Assembly: GCF_902859805.1 (NCBI RefSeq)
Contig: NZ_CADIKC010000001.1
Location: forward strand, 1,550,001-1,614,000
Length of the DNA stretch: 64,000 bases
From: Paraburkholderia sediminicola
GTDB lineage: Bacteria > Pseudomonadota > Gammaproteobacteria > Burkholderiales > Burkholderiaceae
Direction: 5' to 3'
Shown in pieces: positions 58,334-64,000 of the stretch (position 1 is its first letter; every line of letters begins with the position of its first letter). The notes under the pieces are model-generated. The model did not search any database and had not been told where the DNA came from. It saw only the letters and a list, made by a program, of their open reading frames with translations. Both the position numbers and the translations under genes were made by a program.

Positions 58334-59443
58334 TTAGCCCGGCAAGGCGTCATAGGCGGTCGCGAGGTGATAGGGGGTGGTCGACGGCATGTCGGCGCGC
58401 ACCACGTCACCGGCGGCCGTTTTGCATTCGAACCAGCCTTGCGGGCGCAGAAAGCGTTGCTGGAAGAGTTCGATTTGCCGCGGCAGCGCGGCGTGCGCAG
58501 CGGGGTCGTCATGGCTTGCCAGTGCGCGCAGATACTCGGTTTGCGCCCAGATCCGCTGGGTGGCGTCCTTGATTCGTCCGGTTTCGTCGAGCGAGGCGCA
58601 CACGCCGCCCGTTTGCGGGTCCACGCCATATTGCTGCGCGAAGCTGAACGCGCGCGTCAGCGATTCGTTGAGACCTGAGGCTTCGAACAACGCGCCCGCC
58701 TGCTTGACCAGCCAGAACCATTCGAACTGGTGGCCCGGTTCCAGACGGTTGTCGTCCGCGCCAATCGGCAATTCGGCGACGCAACCGGTCGGCGCATGCA
58801 CGAAGTGATGCGCGATGGCGCCGGCAAGACGGCCCAACGCGGCGTCGAAGGCGTTATCGCGGGTGACTTCACGGGCGGCCAGCCACGCTTCGGTGAGATG
58901 CATCAGCGGATTCTGGATCGGCGTGCCGGTCACGCCGGCGAAGTCCGCGGTGAGTGCGGCGTTGAACAGATCGCCATCGGCCGCGAAGTGCGACTGGACC
59001 AGTGCCGACGTGCGATGCACGACTTCCAGCGCGTCGCGGTTGCCGGAACGGCCGGCATATTCAGCACAGGCGAACACGACGAACGCGTGCGTGTATAGGT
59101 CTTTGGTCGTGTCGAGCGGCGCGCCTTGCGCATCCACGCTATAGAACCATCCGCCGTGGCGCGTGTCCCGAAAGGTGTGCATCAGCGAATCGAACAACAC
59201 CTGGGCATGCGCTGCATCGCCTGCTTGCGAGAACACGAACAATTGTCGCGCGCACGCCATTGCCCGGTAACGCTCCGCGGGCAACGGTTCAGGGCCCTCG
59301 GCGCTGACCGCTTCGTAGGGCAGCTTCAGCACGGGGTTGAAACCGGGCCCGCGCCACAGCGGCAGGACCACGTGAGTGAAATGGTTACGCAGTGTGGCGG
59401 CGAGAGTAATCGTCGAAGCGGGAGAAGAGGTCGTGCTCTGCAT
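58334..59443 (-). CDS. AGE-family epimerase/isomerase (mannose isomerase-like)
   Basis: A 369-residue (alpha/alpha)6-barrel protein. Family features are RHGGWFYSVDAQG, DLYTHAFVVFACAEY, NPLMHLTEAWLAA and EPGHQFEWFWLVKQAG, which contain the active-site histidines and arginines of GlcNAc 2-epimerase/mannose isomerase. The start at 59443 (MQSTTSS) is chosen; MTRLT at 59467 is also possible and neither has a clear Shine-Dalgarno. The role is interconversion of a free or phosphorylated hexose. It is isolated from other sugar genes. Confidence 0.82.
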   Translation of the reverse strand: MQSTTSSPASTITLAATLRNHFTHVVLPLWRGPGFNPVLKLPYEAVSAEGPEPLPAERYRAMACARQLFVFSQAGDAAHAQVLFDSLMHTFRDTRHGGWFYSVDAQGAPLDTTKDLYTHAFVVFACAEYAGRSGNRDALEVVHRTSALVQSHFAADGDLFNAALTADFAGVTGTPIQNPLMHLTEAWLAAREVTRDNAFDAALGRLAGAIAHHFVHAPTGCVAELPIGADDNRLEPGHQFEWFWLVKQAGALFEASGLNESLTRAFSFAQQYGVDPQTGGVCASLDETGRIKDATQRIWAQTEYLRALASHDDPAAHAALPRQIELFQQRFLRPQGWFECKTAAGDVVRADMPSTTPYHLATAYDALPG

Positions 59444-59700
59444 GGTTCGGTTGGTCAAACGGGTCATTCGAAGCGACTGCGGAATTGGGCTCTCGTCGCG
59501 ACGAGGTTGTTGTCGATCGTGTTGCGCAGGTAATTGCGGATACTCATTGACCTGCAACGGGACGGTTCGGAAACAGCATGACGACCGTCCTGGCAACCCG
59601 CGCAGCGGCGTGCGGCCAAGCTTAAAGCAAACGGCAGTTGTTGACACTCCATCGCGGGCGCGGGACACGCTTCAAATAATTTCAGATAAGGAGGAAAACA

Positions 59701-60387
59701 ATGTTGGGGAACCTCGAACTCATTTCCCGTCTGATGCTGGCCGCTGCGCTCGGCAGCGTCATCGGCTTCGAGCGCGAACGGCTGTCATGGGCCGCGGGCT
59801 TGCGCACGCATATGCTGGTCTGTGTCGGTTCGACGCTCATCATGATTGTGTCGGCCTATGGTTTTGCCGAAGTCCTGTCGGGCGATCACGTCGTGCTCGA
59901 TCCGTCGCGGATGGCCGCGCAGGTGGTCTCCGGCATCGGCTTTCTCGGCGCCGGTTCGATCCTGCTGCGCGGCGAAATCGTGCGCGGGCTGACGACGGCG
60001 GCCAGCCTCTGGTCGGTCGCGGCGATCGGGCTGGCGGTCGGCGGTGGGTTGTACACCGCGTCGATCGCCGCCACCATCATCATTCTGATCATCCTCGCCG
60101 GGATCAAGCCGCTCGAGCGCCGCTTCATCACGGTGAAGCAACGCCGACAACTGACGATGATCGTCGAGCGCGGAGCTATGACATTCCATTCGCTGCACGA
60201 CGAACTCGGCGCCGCCAGCCCGCGCGTCAAGCAATTCGTGATGCAGCAAAGCGATGACGCGCCGGAGTGCGACGAAGTCATGATCACGTTGCACCGCGTG
60301 TCGAATACCGAATATGAGGCGATCTGCGCGCGCTTGCGTCAGTTGCACGGCGTGAAGCAGTTCCGGCAGGACGAGGCGTCGTCTTAA
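59701..60387 (+). CDS. mgtC: MgtC/SapB-family membrane protein
   Basis: A 228-residue protein with an N-terminal four- to five-helix MgtC domain (MLGNLELISRLMLAAALGSVIGFERER, GLRTHMLVCVGSTLIM, GIGFLGAGSILLRG) and a soluble C-terminal ACT-like domain from about residue 150. MgtC proteins support growth at low magnesium and inhibit F-type ATPase or act with phosphate uptake. A strong AAGGAGGAAA precedes the ATG. It stands alone. Confidence 0.88.
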   Translation: MLGNLELISRLMLAAALGSVIGFERERLSWAAGLRTHMLVCVGSTLIMIVSAYGFAEVLSGDHVVLDPSRMAAQVVSGIGFLGAGSILLRGEIVRGLTTAASLWSVAAIGLAVGGGLYTASIAATIIILIILAGIKPLERRFITVKQRRQLTMIVERGAMTFHSLHDELGAASPRVKQFVMQQSDDAPECDEVMITLHRVSNTEYEAICARLRQLHGVKQFRQDEASS

Positions 60388-60519
60388 AAACGGAAAAACC
60401 TCGGCGAATGGCTTCGGCAGGGGCGGGCGGCCATGCGACAATGCGGTCTCGAAAAATTCCAATGGCATTGACGAGCGGTGCTCGGCGCCCGCTTTCCGGC
60501 GACGACCGCTTTTTTCTCT

Positions 60520-61884
60520 ATGGCAGATTCCGCAGCATCCACGCAGTCCCGGCCTCAGCGCGCCGCTTCGAAGAAGCGGCGGCAGGCCACCGTCTCGACC
60601 GAAACTGAAAACAAGCTGGCGCGCGCCGCGCGCTCGGCACAACGTCTCGCGCAACTGAGCGATGCCTCACGCGACGACAGCACGCTCGACCTGTTCCCCG
60701 ACGATCCCACGCGCGCCACGCTGGAAGCGATGAATATCGACGTCCGGCAAGGCACGTTGCATGGTTTTGAATTACCCGACGTCGTGCTGGCCGCGGTCGG
60801 TGCGATCGACGCCGATGGCATGTCGTCCGAGGCAAGGGCGGCGCGCCGTGCGCCTCGCGCTGCGAAATCCGATGAACAGGTGCCGATGAATGCGCAACTG
60901 AGCGGGCTGGAGACGGAGGCCGTGGAGGCCACGGTGTCGCCGGTCGGCGAGTTGGCTTTCGGGGATCTGAAGGCGACGGCCGATGAGAAGCCGGCGGCGT
61001 CGGCGCGTGACGCGGTTGCGCCGCTCACGTCTGCGATGGCGGCTGCGACAGTGGCGCGTAGTGTGACCGCGCTGCGCCAGGCTGCTGAGCCGGGTGCAGC
61101 GACTGCAGATGCAGCGGTTGCGTCGACCTCGGGCGGTGCCAAACCGCCTATGCCGCCGCAGCGTTTCGCGGCGACTTTTGCCAAGGCGGCGACGGCTTCG
61201 AGAGAAGCGGCCGGCGTGGAAGGCGCGAATGCGGGAGCGGAGCGTGCTTCGTCTTCTTCGGAGTCTGGGGACGGGGCTGATTCCGCTGCGGTGGTTGCTG
61301 AGCCGACGCCGGCCGCGAAGCCGTCGGGCGATGTGTCGGCATCTGCGCCCGCCTCGGCATCGGCATCCTCCGCGCACGCAAACGCGTCTTTCTCTGCGCC
61401 TTCCTTCCGTGAAGCCCAGCGTGCCGAAGCGGCCTCAGCAGCGTTGCGCGCCGCGCCTGAACTCGACCGCGCGCGCGCGACGGCCTTCGCCGATACCGTC
61501 GACGCCCTGTACGGCGTGATCGCCGATCAACGCCTCGCCGCGACGGATCATTCGCGCCGCATGAAATGGATGTTGTCGATCGTGGTGGGCGCGTTGCTGA
61601 TGACAGTCGCGATCGGCATCACGCAGACGGTGCTCCTGATGCGCCTGACGCGTGAAACTACCGCCCAGCAACACCGCATCGAACAGATGATGCAGAACCA
61701 GCAGGCCGCCATGGCCAGCTTGCTCGACACGCACATCGCGATGGCCAACGCGGCTGCAGCCAATGTAGCTTCTGACGCAGCCGCAACTGCGGCGCCTCAG
61801 CCAGCCGCGGCCACGCCCGCTCACAGCAAACGCGGCGTGCGCGCACAGCACGCGCACAAGCCGAAAGCTGCCAATTCGCACTGA
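60520..61884 (+). CDS. Ala-rich membrane-anchored protein with coiled-coil tail
   Basis: A 454-residue protein of unknown family. The N-terminal third is polar and Arg/Lys/Ala-rich with LFPDDPTRATLEAMNIDVRQ and GFELPDVVLAAVGAID. The middle (about residues 120-320) is low-complexity Ala/Thr/Ser. One transmembrane helix is at about 350-372 (WMLSIVVGALLMTVAIGIT), followed by a coiled-coil (QQHRIEQMMQNQQAAMAS) and a His/Lys-rich end. The start at 60520 is the first sensible ATG, although it has no Shine-Dalgarno. Function unknown; the single anchor with a coil suggests a structural partner. Confidence 0.68.
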   Translation: MADSAASTQSRPQRAASKKRRQATVSTETENKLARAARSAQRLAQLSDASRDDSTLDLFPDDPTRATLEAMNIDVRQGTLHGFELPDVVLAAVGAIDADGMSSEARAARRAPRAAKSDEQVPMNAQLSGLETEAVEATVSPVGELAFGDLKATADEKPAASARDAVAPLTSAMAAATVARSVTALRQAAEPGAATADAAVASTSGGAKPPMPPQRFAATFAKAATASREAAGVEGANAGAERASSSSESGDGADSAAVVAEPTPAAKPSGDVSASAPASASASSAHANASFSAPSFREAQRAEAASAALRAAPELDRARATAFADTVDALYGVIADQRLAATDHSRRMKWMLSIVVGALLMTVAIGITQTVLLMRLTRETTAQQHRIEQMMQNQQAAMASLLDTHIAMANAAAANVASDAAATAAPQPAAATPAHSKRGVRAQHAHKPKAANSH

Positions 61885-62128
61885 TCTTCAGCGACTGCCG
61901 CGCCGGCGTTAGCAGGCCGCGGCAGCTCGTTTTGTCGTGTATTCAGCCGAGCGCCTACCTCCGCTCCCAGCTTCCCCAGCCCCACTCTCGTCCCTTGCCT
62001 CCCAGGATAGGCGCCGTAAGGAACCACCCGCCGCCAACGTCTCGCAAGCCAAACTTCACGTTTTAAACTCTCGTTGCTGTTGCGAAGCCGGACCGGATAC
62101 GCCAGCGCATCTTCTGACGGGAGCCACC

Positions 62129-62437
62129 ATGCCGACCAGCACGCACAAATATTCGATCGAGGAACTGCTAGCCGCGCTTCTGCGCGATCAGGGCATCCAC
62201 GAGGGGCACTGGGCGTTGAACGTTGAGTTTTCGGCGACGGGCGCTTCCGTCAAGCCGCAAGAGAACCCCGCGCGGACCTTGCCGGGGCTGATCGTCTCCG
62301 TCAACAGCGCGACGCTGATGCGGGCGGACAGCACGGCGGAGGGTGCCGTCGATGCCGCTGCAGTGAACCCCCGCAAAAACACGACAAGCGCGAAACCCAC
62401 GCGCAGCAGGAAGCCACAGTCGACCACGCTTCAGTAG
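62129..62437 (+). CDS. Small uncharacterised protein
   Basis: A 102-residue protein (MPTSTHKYSIEELLAALLRDQ start, with ACGGGAG upstream). The core HWALNVEFSATGASVKPQENPARTLPGLIVSVNSATL looks like a small beta-rich domain; the tail is basic. The frame is open upstream to 61937 but has no better start. I do not recognise the family. It is 244 bases downstream of the Ala-rich membrane protein and on the same strand. Confidence 0.6.
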   Translation: MPTSTHKYSIEELLAALLRDQGIHEGHWALNVEFSATGASVKPQENPARTLPGLIVSVNSATLMRADSTAEGAVDAAAVNPRKNTTSAKPTRSRKPQSTTLQ

Positions 62438-62561
62438 ACGGACGCTTTTGACCCTGAAATATAAAAAACGGGGACGTTGTCATGGTGCGACGCACCATGG
62501 ATAAAAACCCTGTGACAACACACCACACCCGAGAAATTGCTGCATTGCACTAGCTTTTGCC

Positions 62562-62600
62562 TAGGGAAAACCCTATAATTCTTCTTAAGGGAAAACCCTA
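62562..62600. promoter_or_regulatory. Two TAGGGAAAACCCTA palindromes with a -10 box
   Basis: TAGGGAAAACCCTA (62562-62575) and AAGGGAAAACCCTA (62587-62600) are spaced 25 bases centre to centre. TATAAT (62574-62579) overlaps the first. They lie upstream of the 52-codon gene at 62630, placing the first in the spacer region and the second at the transcript start. This looks like an operator pair. Confidence 0.7.
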
Positions 62601-62629
62601 GCTAATGCAGTAACCAACCGGGAGTCGCC

Positions 62630-62788
62630 ATGAGCTTCATTTTTGCACTGTTCCAAAAGGTCAGCGACCTCTTTGCGTCGCCCCATCTGCCGCTGGATTC
62701 GGACTACTCGTACGCAGCACGTAGCCGCGAAGCAGAGCGCATGCGCAAAGCGCAATCCACGTTGTTCGGCATCAAGCTGAGCGACTAA
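62630..62788 (+). CDS. 52-residue uncharacterised protein
   Basis: A 52-residue protein (MSFIFALFQKVSDLFASPHL start). The N-terminal amphipathic helix is hydrophobic, followed by a charged helix (AARSREAERMRKAQSTL). It resembles small DUF3563-type Burkholderia proteins in length and layout, but I cannot confirm the family. A GGGAG Shine-Dalgarno precedes the ATG. It is framed by the palindrome pair upstream and a terminator at 62863, so it is a well-defined single-gene transcription unit. Confidence 0.68.
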   Translation: MSFIFALFQKVSDLFASPHLPLDSDYSYAARSREAERMRKAQSTLFGIKLSD

Positions 62789-62862
62789 TAAAGCAAAGCT
62801 GTACGGCCTGAGCGCGGACCATCGCGCATGGGCGCGCACGTCGAGTGCGCCTCGCATCATTG

Positions 62863-62904
62863 AAGCCACCGCCCGCGAAACGCGCGCTGTGGCTTTTGTT
62901 TTTT
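62863..62904 (+). terminator. Intrinsic terminator of the 52-residue gene
   Basis: AAGCCAC (62863-62869) pairs with GTGGCTT (62889-62895), followed by a T-rich tail with a run of seven T. The remaining gap to 63206 holds no supported gene. Confidence 0.75.
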
Positions 62905-63206
62905 TGTGCGGTTACCGCCCAATTCCCCGTTTTTCCGAATATTTCCTGGCCGAAATGAATGTAACGGCGCCTCACACGGCACCGTCGTGTCATTCAGTTG
63001 ATTCACCGCGCATGCGTTGTAGACGGGCGGCGAAGGTCCAAGAGAGTGCCATTCATCAGTCCCTTTCATTGAAATGTGCGCTTACAAGTGCTCACGTCTT
63101 CATGCGGTTTGCACCGCTAAAGTTGGTCTCAAGCGTACGGCGTCTGGTCCGAATCCCAAATCGCGGTTCGATGTTGGCCGAACACGGGCGCTGGCTTGAT
63201 ACAAAA

Positions 63207-63218
63207 CTTTGCATGGGA
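63207..63218 (+). repeat. CTTTGCATGGGA fragment of the palindromic repeat
   Basis: The 12-mer CTTTGCATGGGA also occurs at 7523 and 51343 (and once with a final G at 51269), in each case inside the palindromic repeat. Here it forms the Shine-Dalgarno (GGGAGG) of the gene at 63226. Chance similarity is not excluded. Confidence 0.4.
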
Positions 63219-63225
63219 GGTCACT

Positions 63226-63528
63226 ATGAAAACCTTTAACAAGACGTCGCGTTCGATCGTTGCAACCTTGCTGGCGGGCGGCGCGTTGCTCGCAGCCGGC
63301 AGTGCTTTCGCTCAGGAACGGGTGGTTGTCGAGAATGGTCCGGGACCGGCGGTTTACGGTCAGCCGCACATGACGCCGGTGGGCGTGTCGATCAACATCG
63401 GCTGGCATGGCGATCGTTACTACGACGGCCATCGTTATTGGGCTCATGACGACTGGATGCGCCATCATCCGCACGACTACGATCCGCATCACCACGACGA
63501 CCGTCGCCCGCCGCCGCCGCGCTACTAA
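63226..63528 (+). CDS. Small secreted His/Tyr/Pro-rich protein
   Basis: A 100-residue protein with signal peptide (MKTFNKTSRSIVATLLAGGA, cleaved near GSAFAQ). The mature part contains VGVSINIGWHGDRYYDGHRYWAHDDW and a His/Asp/Arg/Pro-rich tail ending PPPPRY. It resembles the secreted protein at 10036 in layout. Metal binding by the His-rich tail is possible but not shown. A good GGGAGG Shine-Dalgarno is six bases before the ATG. Confidence 0.78.
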   Translation: MKTFNKTSRSIVATLLAGGALLAAGSAFAQERVVVENGPGPAVYGQPHMTPVGVSINIGWHGDRYYDGHRYWAHDDWMRHHPHDYDPHHHDDRRPPPPRY

Positions 63529-63569
63529 TGCGCGCATGACGGCGCCGCGTGACGCGGCGTGAAGTCCGC

Positions 63570-63602
63570 AAAGCCGGTCCTTCCTCACGGAAGACCGGCT
63601 TT
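63570..63602 (+). terminator. Intrinsic terminator
   Basis: AAAGCCGGTC (63570-63579) pairs with GACCGGCTTT (63593-63602), with an inner CTTCC/GGAA extension. It ends the secreted-protein gene at 63226. Confidence 0.88.
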
Positions 63603-63676
63603 GTCGCATTCGGTCTTGGAAAACGGCCTGCTGCGCTATGCTTGAATGCTTTCATCGAAGGCAGCAGGAGAGCGGC

Positions 63677-64000
63677 GTGGACAAGGCAGTCATAGGCGTA
63701 GTGGGCACGGGATTGATGGGCGTCGGCATTGCGACGCAAAGCGCGTTGCATGGACATCGAACGATCGTTCACGACGTCGACCCGGCGCGCCTCGCGAGCG
63801 TCGCGCCCAAGGCAGAGGCGGTGCTCGACGAACTGATCGACGCCGGACGCATCGACCAAGCCGCCAAACAGGCAGCCCTCGCGCGCATCGAGACGCATGC
63901 GCAACTCGACGTCATGGCGTCGGCGCAATTCGTGATCGAGGCGATTCCCGAGGTGCTCGAACTTAAGCATCGCCTGTATGCGGCGCTGACCGAGTTGATG
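63677..64000 (+). CDS. 3-hydroxyacyl-CoA dehydrogenase, N-terminal part (partial)
   Basis: The GTG at 63677, with AGGAG six bases upstream, opens a Rossmann fold: KAVIGVVGTGLMGVGIATQS, then HDVDPARLAS and FVIEAIPEVLELK. This is the NAD-binding domain of 3-hydroxybutyryl/3-hydroxyacyl-CoA dehydrogenase (PaaH/Hbd family), acting in beta-oxidation or PHB-linked metabolism. 108 codons are visible, and the gene continues past the right edge. Confidence 0.88.
   Translation, partial: MDKAVIGVVGTGLMGVGIATQSALHGHRTIVHDVDPARLASVAPKAEAVLDELIDAGRIDQAAKQAALARIETHAQLDVMASAQFVIEAIPEVLELKHRLYAALTELM

Noticed and set aside
1..64000. tRNA, rRNA, CRISPR, transposase or prophage genes
   Set aside because: I looked for them on both strands and saw no motif or repeat array that would support any.

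Overview
The window looks like a chromosomal segment of a Paraburkholderia/Burkholderia-type betaproteobacterium. The evidence is high GC with strongly biased codon use, many LysR regulators paired with divergent transporters, an H-NS protein of the short Burkholderia type, small secreted Pro/Tyr/His-rich proteins, a fused cyclic-nucleotide-binding/thioredoxin-reductase protein and a non-phosphorylative L-fucose operon. I saw no tRNA, rRNA, CRISPR array, insertion sequence or prophage. Genus is inferred from gene content only.

Layout. Positions 1-7.4 kb hold drug-efflux-type MFS transporters with LysR and Fe-S-type (SufR-like) regulators, then a large secreted beta-propeller protein. From 7.6 to 14 kb come a small protein under a palindromic repeat, a LysE exporter, a YcaQ-like DNA glycosylase, a PXPV-type secreted protein, a cNMP-binding/thioredoxin-reductase fusion and a DedA-rhodanese fusion. 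From 14 to 18.2 kb lie a chemoreceptor remnant and an orphan hybrid histidine kinase. From 18.2 to 25.8 kb are RidA, a secreted hydrolase, a GntP permease divergent from a sigma-54 activator with a matching -24/-12 promoter, a lipoprotein, a class-C serine hydrolase and H-NS. Positions 26.4-31.1 kb form a compact operon: formaldehyde-activating-enzyme homologue, aldo/keto reductase, aldehyde dehydrogenase and MFS importer.

Positions 31.1-36.7 kb carry a chaperone-usher fimbrial operon (major pilin, chaperone, usher, two-domain tip adhesin). It is preceded by an array of inverted TCCTA/TAGGA repeats, and its pilin signal peptide is encoded by a hexamer repeat. prfC follows, and beyond it a second tip-adhesin paralogue lies on the opposite strand. 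Positions 40-44.7 kb hold a LysR gene, a Pat-like protein acetyltransferase and an uncharacterised protein.

Positions 44.7-55.1 kb carry what is best read as an L-fucose catabolic island. An IclR regulator is divergent from a CUT2 sugar ABC transporter, a split UxaA-type dehydratase, an aldose dehydrogenase, an amidohydrolase lactonase, a short-chain dehydrogenase and a fumarylacetoacetase-fold hydrolase. Together they would import the sugar and cut it to pyruvate and lactate without phosphorylation. The right end (55-64 kb) holds a thioesterase, an intact chemoreceptor, a cold-shock protein, an AGE epimerase, an MgtC protein, several small uncharacterised genes (one behind a pair of TAGGGAAAACCCTA palindromes) and the start of a 3-hydroxyacyl-CoA dehydrogenase.

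The strongest points for follow-up are the palindromic repeat family with compensatory stem changes that supplies ribosome-binding sites to three genes, the regulatory array and signal-peptide repeat of the fimbrial operon, the stand-alone Fae operon, and several palindromic operators. All family assignments are by reading motifs; no database search was run.
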